NCBI GenBank assembly: GCA_037501455.1
Contig: CM074865.1
Location: forward strand, 19,724,501 to 19,788,500
From: Lantana camara
Lineage: Eukaryota > Streptophyta > Magnoliopsida > Lamiales > Verbenaceae
DNA length: 64,000 nt
Direction: 5' to 3'
The notes under the pieces were generated by a model. That model made no database searches, had not been told where the DNA came from, and saw nothing but the letters and a program-made list of their open reading frames with translations. Shown one piece after another: positions 48,538 to 59,177 of the stretch. Position numbers and translations under genes: made by a program. The first letter of the stretch is position 1, and the number at the start of each line of letters is the position of its first letter.

Positions 48538-49390
48538 GTCTTGTTCATGTTGTGATCTCCTAGATTTTCCACTTCTATCGCTCGGTTGAATTGACTCTCG
48601 CTTCATCATCGCGAAATATGATGATTAGATCGACTTTAATTATCCAATACCCTCCTTACCAATTCTCCACATTCCTTCTTGATCCCATCGTCTTTAAGGT
48701 ATGAAACACATTAAGCCAAACACAATCCTTTCACACTTGGAAGATTGAGTTCGTATAGGTCCCGTAGCCAAACTAATAGTGTAATTTTTGTATCCACGGT
48801 TTCCATCGATCATCCTTTACCTTGTCTTGTCGTTTCAACTCCTAAACACTTCTTAAATACTCCTCCTCTACTCTTAAAGCATTGGTCTCTTCCATATTAT
48901 TCAAGGAATTTCCCACTTTGATCTTGAAATTCATCGAGTGCCAAAACCTTCCAATTTATCTCTTACCACTTCTGGAGAATCCCGTTACTTGCTGATTCTT
49001 GCATTTTCATTTTTCCTACTAGAGTGATCCGATTGAGAACAACCATAAATTTAAGTCATCTCCCGGTCGGCTCTCCCCCTTAAGAATTTCTATCCTAACT
49101 CCTTGAACTTGTTGTACCGCCCTTCGGATCAAAGATTCTAGACCTTCTCATCTTAGCTTCCTCGGTATAGGTGGTTCTAGCCAAGTTACGTGTCTGATTG
49201 TCTTGCTCACATTCACTTTGAAGTGTTAGGAAGGGATAGCCACTTACTTCTTTCATTCTAAATTTTTGGTTCTACTTTCCTGAGCCTCGATATTTTCTCT
49301 TTTCTTCTTCTAACTTTGCAGACCAAAATCTTTTCTTTTCTTGATTTAAGCAAGGCCCGGTCAGAGTAACACTTGATGAATGAAGTGAAA
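48538..49390 (-). mobile_element. Interior of element E, continued
   Basis: It shares an ordered series of phrases with 3180-3500 in element A (GGCTCTCCCCC, CTTCGGATCAAA, GGTGGTTCTA, CACTTGATGAAT-like). This shows A and E are members of one non-autonomous family. It is non-coding. Confidence 0.7.
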
Positions 49391-50240
49391 AAAATCTCAA
49401 AGGTACTTTAGTTCGAGGTTCGGAGCAACGAGGAGGAGATGATAATCGAGAGAACTTGAGGTAAAATAGGTCACTTAGAGATGAGCTTCCAAGTAAATCA
49501 GGCTATTTGAAACTAAGTTCGGAGTAGAAGATTCGAAATATAATAGGGTTTAGGAATGGTGAGCAATACAAATTATCGAGGAAGAGTTTCCAGATAAGTC
49601 AATTCTTTGAAGTCAGGTTCAGAAAAAGAAAAGAAGAGAGAATTGAGATACTTTGGAATTCGAGTAAGGAAGAGTTCGGATTAGGATGCTTTGGATTTCA
49701 AATAAGATGGAAATCGAATTGGGAAGGGATTAAAGAGAACTAATCAACGTGGTGATTTTTAGTCCATGGAAAGCCAAGATGCTAAAGGTTCTATCTTTGG
49801 TTAGATTGGAGTTTATTTTCCAAAGATATGGAAACGATAAAGAAAGGCTAAGAGCTTTTGTAGGAAATTGTGAAATCAAGTGTAAGTAATTAGAGGACGA
49901 GTTCATTCCACCATTTGAACTCATAAAGGATATGTCAAAGGAACTTTGATCAAGGTGAAGATTCGGACAACCTTTGGAGGTCAGTACATGGGAATAAGTC
50001 AAGACACCGACTCCACGGGGTAGAAGACTTTGGGTTGAAGAAATGTTGACCTCGGGCCATAGGAGCATACAAATTAATGCAAGAAAACTTTGGAGATTTA
50101 GAAGACTGTGGGTAAACAAGAGATGATCAACAAGTTCAAAGCAAACCCGTAATTAAGGCGATGAAGAACAAATTGCCGAGCTAAAAGTTTACCACTACGG
50201 TGATAGGTGTATTGCATTCATAGCACGTGCATATGTTACA
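49391..50240 (+). mobile_element. Interior fragment in opposite orientation (element F)
   Basis: The stretch near 50140-50235 (GTTTACCACTACGGTGATAGG and onwards) matches the reverse complement of 3660-3770 in element A, so orientation flips between 49380 and 50140. The rest is purine-rich and non-coding. Confidence 0.6.
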
Positions 50241-51636
50241 TTGAGTTCGTTTCGGTGATTCGGATTCAATGAATTAACCTTTTAATTTTCTAAAGCTGTT
50301 TGATCGCCCTACCATTTTAAAATCCGATCCAAATAGACCGGATACCGTCGACCCTACCCGTTTTTGACCGACCCATTTCAGCCCAAGAAAAGGGCCAAGC
50401 CCCTTTCACCCTCCTCCATTTCTCACGTTACATACCAAGAAGAGAGAGGAGGAGAAGAAAACATTCCCCCCTTTGGCCATCAAGCCTTGAGCTCTGGTTT
50501 GTGAGATCCGACCGTCCGATCAACGACCCAAGGTAAGATTTGTGCTCTATTCATTACGTGCTTCGATTTAATGTCCCTTTCATGCCTTGGATTATTTGGC
50601 TAATTAGAGAAGATGATGAATAGTTTTGGGTTTGGGATTTACGTGTTCGATCTCGTTTTGGGAGCTCTTATATGCATATATGTGATCTAAGCAGTGTTTT
50701 GTGGACCGGACCGGACCGGGCGGTTCGACCGCTAGAACCGTCAACCGGTCCAATGAACGGCCCGGTAAAGTCCCCAAAACCGGACATGCTTGAAAACCGG
50801 TAAAAACCGCGGTTAAACCGGCAAATCGGGTGAACCGCTTCCGGTTCTAAAGAACCGTTCGGTTTGAAGAGATATACAAAATTTAAGATTTTAATCCTAT
50901 TTTTTTCCAATTTTTTACACTTTTGTCGAACTTTTCTTGTATTTTCTAAAAGAAAAAAATTATTCCAATCAATTATCTTGACATTGACACAATTATAAGT
51001 AATTTTTCTCTTCATAATTCATAATTCTACAGTGAATTTTCTTATTGAATTTAAGATAATTGTTTTGTTTCTTCTTATTCTAATGTTTACAAATTTTTTA
51101 GTGAGTTAATTAGACTGATATTTTTATTATTTATATTTAAAAATATAAAATTTTAATTAGAGTTGTGCATTCTAAAAATATATTCTCATTTTTTATTCTT
51201 TTTAATATTTAATATTATTTATAATATAATTATGACGTCACCGGTTCGACCACGGTTGACCCGACGGTTGAACCAGTAACCCTTAACCCAGTTGATTTTC
51301 TGGTTCACCTAATGGTTCAATCCTGAAAACATTGCTTGGTACTTAGAATATTTTGGCCCAGGTTGGGCATTGTATATTTGTAGGAGAACTTATGTTGTTT
51401 TTATGACTATGTGATATGCATTTATGTTGATCTTGGGATTTGATATAACTATTTTACCGCTTCCGCTATCTTGTTGTTGTTATGCACTCTGATTGAGGGT
51501 TAGGCTGCCTAGCTAGAGCGTGAGTTTTGTTTGTCACCCGTTCGCTATTGTTCGATACGAGTACAGATTCTCCATTCCATTACTCGTGTTGGACTCTAGT
51601 GCGGGGGATGTGGTGCCCTACGCTCGGGGTGCTACA
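50241..51636 (+). mobile_element. 5'-truncated LTR of element F
   Basis: The left part is similar to the reverse complement of 43430-43700 (CCCTACCATTTTAAAATCCGAT). The right part has the CTAGCTAGAGCG and GCGGGGGATGTGGTGCC blocks and ends CTCGGGGTGCTACA at 51636. It is interrupted by an hAT-like element at 50692-51334. Confidence 0.8.
50692..51334. mobile_element. hAT-like element (ACCGG type), 643 bp
   Basis: The left end CAGTGTTTTGTGG and the reverse complement of the right end, CAATGTTTTCAGG, match in most positions and begin CA.TGTTTT. Subterminal ACCGG/CCGGT arrays flank an AT-rich core. No clear target duplication was found. Confidence 0.5.
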
Positions 51637-51839
51637 GTATCTATAGTAACTTTATGCTTCCGCTTTTGAAATTTCATGTATGAGTTTGAATGGTTTGGGG
51701 TTTAGTCCCGCCTAGCTAGAATGTTTCTTGCATTGTCACCCGTTTGCTATATGTTTGGTTTATGTACAGACTATCCATTTCGTATGTGGACCGAGCTATA
51801 GTGCGGGGGATGTGGTGCCTTGGCATATAGGCTGCTACA
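51637..51839 (+). mobile_element. Second LTR 3'-end fragment
   Basis: It repeats the last 200 bases of the family's LTR (GGTTTAGTCCCGCCTAGCTAG to GTGCGGGGGATGTGGTGCC) and ends GGCTGCTACA. It directly follows the LTR end at 51636 in the same orientation. Confidence 0.75.
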
Positions 51840-53871
51840 AGCAACCTTTGACAGGGTTCAAGACTTAGTTCCTCTACATTGTTCAGCTCATAATTCTCAT
51901 CAGTCAGGTTTTCTATCACATCAATGCTAAAAACACTAGAAAATTTATTAGGGCCTTTACTTGACTCATAAACATTAAACTTCACAATATCACCATCAAA
52001 TTCTAGAGTCAACAAGCCTTTTTAAACATCAATTTTAGCATTAGCGATAATGAGAAAGGGTCAGCTTAAAAGGATATCCGAGGATTTTTCAGAATTGTTA
52101 TCTTCCATGTCCAACACGAAGAAATCAGCTGGGAAAGCTAAATCGTTGACTTGAATGAGGACATCTTCTAGAACACCTTCTGGGTGTACAACGGATCGAT
52201 CAGCTAACTGTATCATAGCACCTGTACCTTTCAAGGGACCAAGATTAAGTGCATTATTAATAAATAAAAGCATAACATTAATAGATGCACCCAAATCACA
52301 CATGGCCTTCTTAATTCCCAAATCACCAATTTTGCACAGTATTGAAAACATACCTTGATCACGGCATTTAGGGGGAAGTTTCTTTTGTAAAACAGCGGAG
52401 ACATTTACCCCCACACTTACCCTTTCATTAGCTACCAATTTTCTCTTGTTGGTGCAAAGCTCTTTGAAGAATTTGGTATATCTGGGAATTTGTTGGATTC
52501 CATCCAACAACGGTATATTCACCTCAACCTTCCAAAAGGCCTCAAGAATGTTCCTCTCCTCCTTTTGTTTTCTCGTTTGTACCAGATGTTGAGGGAATGG
52601 AGGTGGAATCACCAGGGGCTGAGGTTGCACGACGATTTCCGACTCTTTGTCTCAGTTTGGGTTTCAGGTTTGGTCAAAACTTGAAGTCGTACCCTCCTCC
52701 TGATCACCTACTAACCCAGTTTTCCATCCTTTATCTTTCTCCAGTGGTGTCGGGAGTTCCTTACGACTTATGAGCATGATGGCACTGACGTTTTCTCTAG
52801 GGTCCTCGGTTTGCAACGACAACTTCCCTTGATTCTTCAATCTAGACAACGCATCTACAATTTGACCTAGTTGGGTTTCCAAATTCTTAATGGAGGTTTT
52901 CAAGTTTTTAATTTGGATTGCTTATGGGCTGAGAGGTGGGTTCGGTTGAGGGTTTAGCTGTTGGAGTTGTGGGGGTGTAGGTACGAAGTTTTGGAAGTTT
53001 GGTGGTTGAGGTTTAGGGGCATAACTCAGACTAGGGTGATTTGTCCATCCGGGGTTGTATGTGTTGGAGTAGGGATTGAAATTCTGTTGTTGGAACCCTG
53101 TAGCATTAACAGAATGTGCCATCTTGAAGGGAAGGGCATGCACCAGTAGGGTGTATTGTGCTCGCACACAATTGACAAACCATTGCCACTTGACAGATAC
53201 CTGTAGTAAGGTCAGAAGCCAAAGCACTTATCATATTCTTGATTTCATCAAAAGGAGAAGAGTTGACCTCGTTAACCTGACATGGAATATTTTGTGTGGT
53301 GTATTATGTGTGTGAATTCGCAGTTATCTTTCCAATCATGTACTTCATTTCTCCGGTTGTCTTGTCCAAAATAGACCAATCATGTACTTCATTTCTCCGG
53401 TTGTCTTGTCCAAAATAGACCCTCCACTTGAAGCGTCTAGCATTCTCTTCTCAGCGGGCATCAAACCTCGGTAAAAGTTGTGAATAATGGTATTTTCGGA
53501 AGGTTATGATGCGGGCACATTGCTAGGAGACTGTTGTATCATTCCCAGTACTCATGTAAACCCTCTTGTGCGTTCTGCTTGATTGTATCTATCTCTTGAA
53601 GAAGATCTAGTTGTCGTGAAACTGGGAAGAATCTGTTTAAAAACTTTTCAGCACATTGGTTCCAAGTTGTGATGGATGCTAACGGAAGGGAATTTAGCCA
53701 TTTTCTCACTGCATCTTGTAAGGAATGGGGGAATGCTCGCAATTTGATTTGATCCTCGGTGGCTCTCGGTGGCATGGTGGAACAACATAATGTATGGAAG
53801 TCTTGGAGATGTTGGTGAGGGTTTTCATTCTCCTTGCCACGAAAAATAGGGAGCAAGTGTATCAACCCCGT
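51840..53871 (-). pseudogene. Athila-type gag-protease pseudogene
   Basis: Minus-strand blocks in the correct order: 53539 to about 53860, gag (IFRGKENENPHQHLQDF, CAEKFLNRFFPVSRQ); 52922-53227, NFNPYSNTYNPGW and SYAPKPQPPNFQ; 52664-52903, LETQLGQIVDALSRL and DPRENVSAI; 52061-52630, aspartic protease with CDLGASINVM; and 51840-52015, LTLEFDGDIVKFNVYE and VFSIDVIENL. The frames shift between blocks. RT and beyond are missing at 51840, where an LTR fragment abuts. The right end is cut at 53872. Confidence 0.88.
53333..53420. repeat. Perfect 44-bp tandem duplication in the Athila gag
   Basis: The unit at 53333-53376 is repeated exactly at 53377-53420. As 44 is not a multiple of three, it shifts the gag frame. 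Perfect identity means it is recent. Confidence 0.92.
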
Positions 53872-54523
53872 TCTAGATCTTGAGCAAGAATTGAAGAAAA
53901 TAGACGATCTTATATTCAAGCTTGCAAGTTCGGGAGCTGGCAAGGAGTGTCCTAACATCCAGAGTCATCTACAAGAATGCAAGGATAATATTATTCAAAT
54001 TTTCCAAGATTCACCGGTACATACATGGTTCGAGGAATTTAGAAGGACGGTTCAAGACAAAATGAATAACCAACGGATCGAGTCTCACACTTTATACATA
54101 GGAAAAGAATCGGGTTTGAGTTCTAGTTCAAGCAAGAGATTCGTACTTCAAAAGAGGCCTCAAGAAGTCCAAGATGCCAACAATGACAAAAAGAAGAAGA
54201 AAATTCGATCATCAAAAAGGGATTTAATGCCTCTTCCATCGGAGAAAATTCAATGCTCGTATTGTCAAGGCCTGAATCATCTGGAAAAAGTTTGTCGGAA
54301 GAAGTTCGGTAGATGTTACAAGTGTGGAGGATCGGGACACTTAGCAAATGGTTGTCCGGAGGACAAGAATCCTAAGTCGATGAAGAGTCGTAGTTCCAAG
54401 ACTCCAAATCAAATTCGAGTTAACGCAAGTGAAAGTGAAGAATCCGACCACGAGTTCGACACTACCGCCATGGTGAAAGGTACACTAAAGTATTCATGGC
54501 ATCTCATCTCATGCATATTTTAA
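53872..54523 (+). CDS. gag C-terminal part, gag-only Ty3/gypsy element (left copy)
   Basis: An open frame of over 210 codons from the Athila junction to TAA at 54521-54523. It starts within gag (LDLEQELKKIDDLIFKLAS), continues through a charged helix region and a Lys-rich basic stretch (NNDKKKKKIRSSKRD), then has two CCHC knuckles, CSYCQGLNHLEKVC and CYKCGGSGHLANGC, and an acidic tail (NASESEESDHEFD). No protease or RT frame follows; only about 900 bases separate the stop from the LTR. The N-terminal half has been lost to the Athila junction. A near-identical copy lies at 62884 onward. If translated at all, it would need an outside start. Confidence 0.82.
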
Positions 54524-55418
54524 TCTCGGGGAAACCCACGCGCTCGTTGCCTTTTCTTTGTTCTTTAAGTGCTTCTTAGCTTTTACTTGTTATGTGTTTC
54601 CTTTCCTTCTTGATTCTTGCTTGTTGTATGTTTCTTTCCCTTCTTGGTTCTTGTTTGTGGTGTGCCTCCTTTTCTTTCAGTTTTGCTTGTTGCGTGTTTT
54701 CTTTTCTCCTTCATGTTAACTTTCTTGTGGTGAGAGTTTGGTTGCTTTGAGTGCTCGAGATTGTACGGTGAGTTGTGAGGGTCGAGCAGCTTCCGGTGGG
54801 TTTGTTTGAAGATGTTTTGTTCTCGCTAAGTTGGGTGGTCGCTTTAGGAGGTCCGTTCGGGTCTCAACTGTGTTACCGGGTACTAGATTAAAAGCTAGAC
54901 CGCCGACATTCCTCGTAGAAGAACCGAGTATTACCTCAGAGTAAGAGGTACGGTTTCGAGTGGGAAAAATCGTTGAAGAAAGTTACCCACGGTATTGGCT
55001 TTTGCCAAACCGGAGGTACGAAAGGCTACTATGTTGTCAACCGATGCATAAAGGAAGGCCTTTGTTGTGTGTTGCTTGCAGTGAAACGGTAGCCTACGCT
55101 TTGAGGAGTGCAAGATCACAAGTTTATCCCACTCAGGGTTTGAGGTTGTTCGGAGTTTTGTGAGACCGGTTGTAATGGCATAAGAAAGACGTTATGGACT
55201 TAGTGTAGTAATGTCTACATGCCATTGGTGGAGGAATCCCCAACTACTCCCGAATTTTATTTGGGAAGTGGGGGCAAACGACTACGACTCTGTATCCAGT
55301 TTGCTAATTAAGGAGGTAAGGTCTCGAGTAGTCTATCGTTCTCGAAGATTAGAGTGTTGTAGGGTGGAGTTGGTTTGTCTTCGGAACCATTCAAGACCCT
55401 TAGGACCTGAGTCCTTTT
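54524..55418 (+). mobile_element. Non-coding 3' interior of the gag-only element
   Basis: This is the stretch between the gag stop and the polypurine tract. It opens with T-rich repeats of a TTTCTTTCCCTTCTTGGTTCTTG kind. No pol domain is found in any frame. It matches 63537-64000 closely. Confidence 0.7.
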
Positions 55419-55430
55419 GAAAGGGGGAAG
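55419..55430 (+). promoter_or_regulatory. Polypurine tract
   Basis: GAAAGGGGGAAG lies two bases before the LTR start TGTAACATCCCG. Confidence 0.8.
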
Positions 55431-55432
55431 TT

Positions 55433-58400
55433 TGTAACATCCCGATCGTTCGGATTTTCAGGTACGCTGTAACGAGAGTGTTATGTGCACACTTAAATTA
55501 TTTAATATGCAATTAAGTGTTATTTTAATGATTACGTGACTATTTGTAATTATTTGTTTAACCTGTAACTTGAATTTTAAACGTTTATATTTACGTCTTG
55601 TGTAATTTGCCCTATATGTGCTCAATTTTAATTCTGATTTTTGTGTAATCTTAGTATATGTGAATTATGTGAGTTATGAACGTGTTTGCATGCTCCTTAC
55701 GTGTTTTAGAGTTTGTTTAATGTGTTTCTTGGCTCGTTTTTGTGAAACGAGATTTGTGAGGGATTCGTGGGCCTAACTACCTTAGCGCGCCTTGGGTTCC
55801 GGACGCCATAACTTGGGCTCGGGAATTCGGATTTGAATTCCGGAAGATGAGTCGGACTTGTAACAAAGAAAGGAAACTAAATAACCCAATTTTGTATTTT
55901 TCTAAGCCCATTTTAACCTCCAAAACGTAACCAAAATGGGCACTTTGCACCGAGAGACACCTTTGTTGACTAGTCTTACACTTGTAGGGCCCATTTAACC
56001 ACAAATTAGCCCCAAACCACGACCAAATAACTTGAGTTAAGCCCCTAAATCCCCCATTCAGCTCCCATTCGAGCCATACCAAGAAAGAAAGAGAAAAAGA
56101 AGCCCCAAATCTGATCTCCAAAGAAGAGAAGAGGAAGAAGGGTCTTTTTCCATTTTCTTGAGAGTTTGAGCTCCAAACCCCATCAAATCTCTTCCAATCA
56201 AAGAGGTGAGTCTATATTTGTTCTCTCCATGTTTATGTTGTCATTTTAACTCCAACTTGGTAGGATTTCACCATGAATTGCTTGAGATATGGCTTATATA
56301 GTGAATAGTGAGGGTTTGAGGAATTTTGTGAATTCTAGCATGATCTCTTGTGTAATCTTTTGATATGAACCATGTATATTGTTCCTAAGACATTATTTAT
56401 GATATATATGAACTTGCTTTGAGGGTTAATTGAAGAATCATGACTTTGCCATTTATGAAATTTGGAAGCTTTATATGAACTTGATTTCTCTTCATCTCTA
56501 GCATGTTTTGATGCAAGTTTGGGCCATTTTATGGATTGAAATGTATGAGTTTTTGTTACCCTAACTTACCTTAGTGTGTTATCTTGGATTAGGGTGGGTT
56601 TGTTTGAGTTTTGGGGTGTGTTTTGCTGCTGCTTTCGCTGTTTTGCTGCTGTTGCGATGTTGGTTGCGGCCGCGACCTAATTCAGTGCAATTTTGGTAGC
56701 GGCCGAGCCCTGTTTTTAGCCCAGTTTCGAGTTTTTGACTGCTTTACTTGGTGGTGTGAGTGTGGTCACGGGCGCGACCAGAATTGGCTTTATTTTGGTC
56801 GCGGCCGTGACCCGTTTTTGGGCTAGTTTCGACTTGTTGATGCATGTTTTGTTCGTTAAGTGTTTTTCTTTCGTTTGGTTTGTGTTTTACGTGTTTCTTT
56901 TTGCTTCTTTTCACCTTGCATGCACGTATAACATATAATATTATGTGTTAGGATATATGTTATGAATTTATGGCTCGTTTTACTTGCTCGTTTCCAAGTT
57001 ATGGTCTCTTATGCCCTATATGCTACCATATGTGCCTTCTTGAATCAATGCTTCGTTTATTTGCCTCGTATGACATCTTCTTGATACTTTTATGATAATT
57101 ATGCATTGATAACATGTTTTAATATGTGTTAACTTGTGTGACATGAATTGTGATTAAAGTTGGATGCTCGTTTACGATTTATGCTCTTATACGCCCTTAT
57201 GTGACTTAAGTGTTCTCCTACGTGCATGAATGAATTTGTATTTCGTTTAATTGTTTAATATGTTAATCTCTTGCTTCTTGCATGAGTTGATTGATATGTT
57301 AACGTGTTAAATTATATGTTATCTTCATAGTATTGCGTTTATGGATCTATTTAATATGAAATACGTGAAATATGAACGCATGTGCCTTAAATGTTGCATT
57401 TCATATGCCATTATACATCATATACATTTGCCGAGCGTCTATATGGTACATGTTGAGTCTAAGACTTTTCGCTGTTGTCCCCTTTGTTCAGATGTTGGTC
57501 CAGTTGGTAACGAGGAGGCCCCGTAAGCGTCTGTTGCACCCGTTCTTTATCCTTTTGCTCCACTAAGTTGGAAAGGTGAGGTTTTCTTTCTTTTAGTTAA
57601 GTGACCTACAACCCCTATATGTATTTTAAGCCCGCATGTGAGTATGTATATATATATACTTAGATATGTGTTCGTACGTATTTTGTGGGAATTGGTACCT
57701 TTGTTATGAAATCATTTGAAAATGCTTTTATGTACATACGTAACCTATTTTCGTTTATTTGATTTGAAAAGGGTTGGTGTGTGTGAACGTTTTGAAAATA
57801 TCGAGAAATACGACTTTGAATATAAGTCGAAAAATTCTGAAATTTCGAAATTGATAAGACTACGAATTCTGACTTATGAAATGGGCTCGGGAAAGTGGTA
57901 TGTGACTTTCGGGTTGGTCACGGGGTCGCCGAGCTCTCTCATCAACATAACCCCAATTTGATGTAGGGAAATTCGTCCATCCTCGAGAGTTCGAGGGGAA
58001 GACGGTTTCTCAAATACCGACGGTTAGAACCCGTCGGGGAGCGGGTAGGATCCCCCGACTCACACATTTTGATGGGAGAACGGGGTTGAGGAAGGCCTCC
58101 TTATCTCCAACCGGAGAAGGAGGATTGTTTATGAGTTTGTATGTTTCGTTTTGAATATGATTATGAAAGGGAGTAAGTGGGTTTGAACTCGTTCTCACCG
58201 AGTGTTTATGATTTTGATTATGAATACAGTTCGTGAAATGGGAATGGACTTCAATTGATAAGATTGGATGATTTTGGCCTTCGGCCTTAACCCCTTTTCT
58301 CTATATATATAATATCACGGGAAAAATGATTTAGAATGCAAAAACCATGCCCCGGTTCATGAACTATTTAACTTTTGAATATGCTATGCTCTTACTTATA

Positions 58401-58870
58401 TGTATGTGTGCGTGTGTTAGCCCCCTCACCAGTCTTTAGGACTGACCCTCGTTTTCGTCTCTCTTTTTCCCCTTTTTGTTGAAGTTGCAAGTACTTTTGG
58501 AGGTTCGAGCTAGGCGGTTGTCATTGTGTCGTGGTATAAGGATAGCTCGAGTCTCATGCATCGTATTTCATCTATTTTATGCATTTTTTTAATTCTGGAA
58601 TTTGTATAAATTCGGTATTTAGAATCTTACCTGGGATAAAGTTTTGTATACTTGTCTTGTAAATTAAATCGTATAAGTTGTTTATGACGATTTCTAGCAT
58701 GCTATTATTTTTATTTAATCTCTTCCGTTATCTAATGTTTATTGCTGGCTCTGTATTAGGGTCTAGACCACCTAGCTAGGGTGTGTATTTTGTTTGTCAC
58801 CCCGTTCGCCATAGCTTGATACGTGTGCGGAGTTTTCATTTCGTTACACGTGTCGGGCTGTGGTGCCGGG
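55433..58870 (+). mobile_element. LTR shared by two tandem gag-only elements
   Basis: It starts TGTAACATCCCGATCG after the polypurine tract of the left interior and leads into the leader and gag start of the right interior, so it serves as 3' LTR of one and 5' LTR of the other. The 3' end is abnormal: the blocks up to TGTGGTGCCGGGG are present, but the GCTCGGGTGCTACA end and a TGGTATCAGAGC primer site are missing. Palindromes lie at 56662-56812. The frames inside are not genes. Confidence 0.85.
56662..56812. repeat. GC-rich palindromes in the LTR
   Basis: GGTTGCGGCCGCGACC (56662-56677), GGTCACGGGCGCGACC (56764-56779) and GGTCGCGGCCGTGACC (56797-56812), plus a weaker copy at 56695-56710. They occupy a place in the LTR similar to the GTGACAC palindromes elsewhere but with different arm sequences. 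Confidence 0.75.
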
Positions 58871-59042
58871 GATCTAGCGTCGTGTCGTGTCTGTCTAGCT
58901 CGTTCGGCTTAGGATTTTGTGATTGTTTGCATCCATTTTCATCTTTATGTGATTTATTTGCTTTAATTGTGCTAATTGCTTACACGAACATGCACTAAAG
59001 CCCGCACACATCGATATTTTAGAATCATTTTCTTATTTCAGG
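58871..59042 (+). other. Leader between LTR and gag start
   Basis: It contains no primer binding site that I can recognise. The preceding junction appears deleted. Confidence 0.5.
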
Positions 59043-59177
59043 ATGACTTCTCGATACCAATATGCCTCTTCGAAGAAAGGACAAGAAAAACAAGGATCTT
59101 CGGTATACAAGAAATTTAATGAATTCAATCCACCGAAGTGGTTTGGAGGTGATGAAGTTAGGGCCGAAGAGTGGTTA
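59043..59177 (+). pseudogene. gag N-terminus, interrupted (right element)
   Basis: The ATG at 59043 opens MTSRYQYASSKKGQEK, then FNEFNPPKWFGGDEVRAEEW, the typical start of a gypsy gag domain. The frame is cut after GAGTGGTTA by a solo LTR and resumes at 62667. TGG is the Trp of the AEEWL motif. Confidence 0.85.

Noticed and set aside
49730..50119. 129-codon minus-strand Ser/Leu-rich frame
   Set aside because: It is antisense to a non-coding retrotransposon interior and has no motif or splice context.
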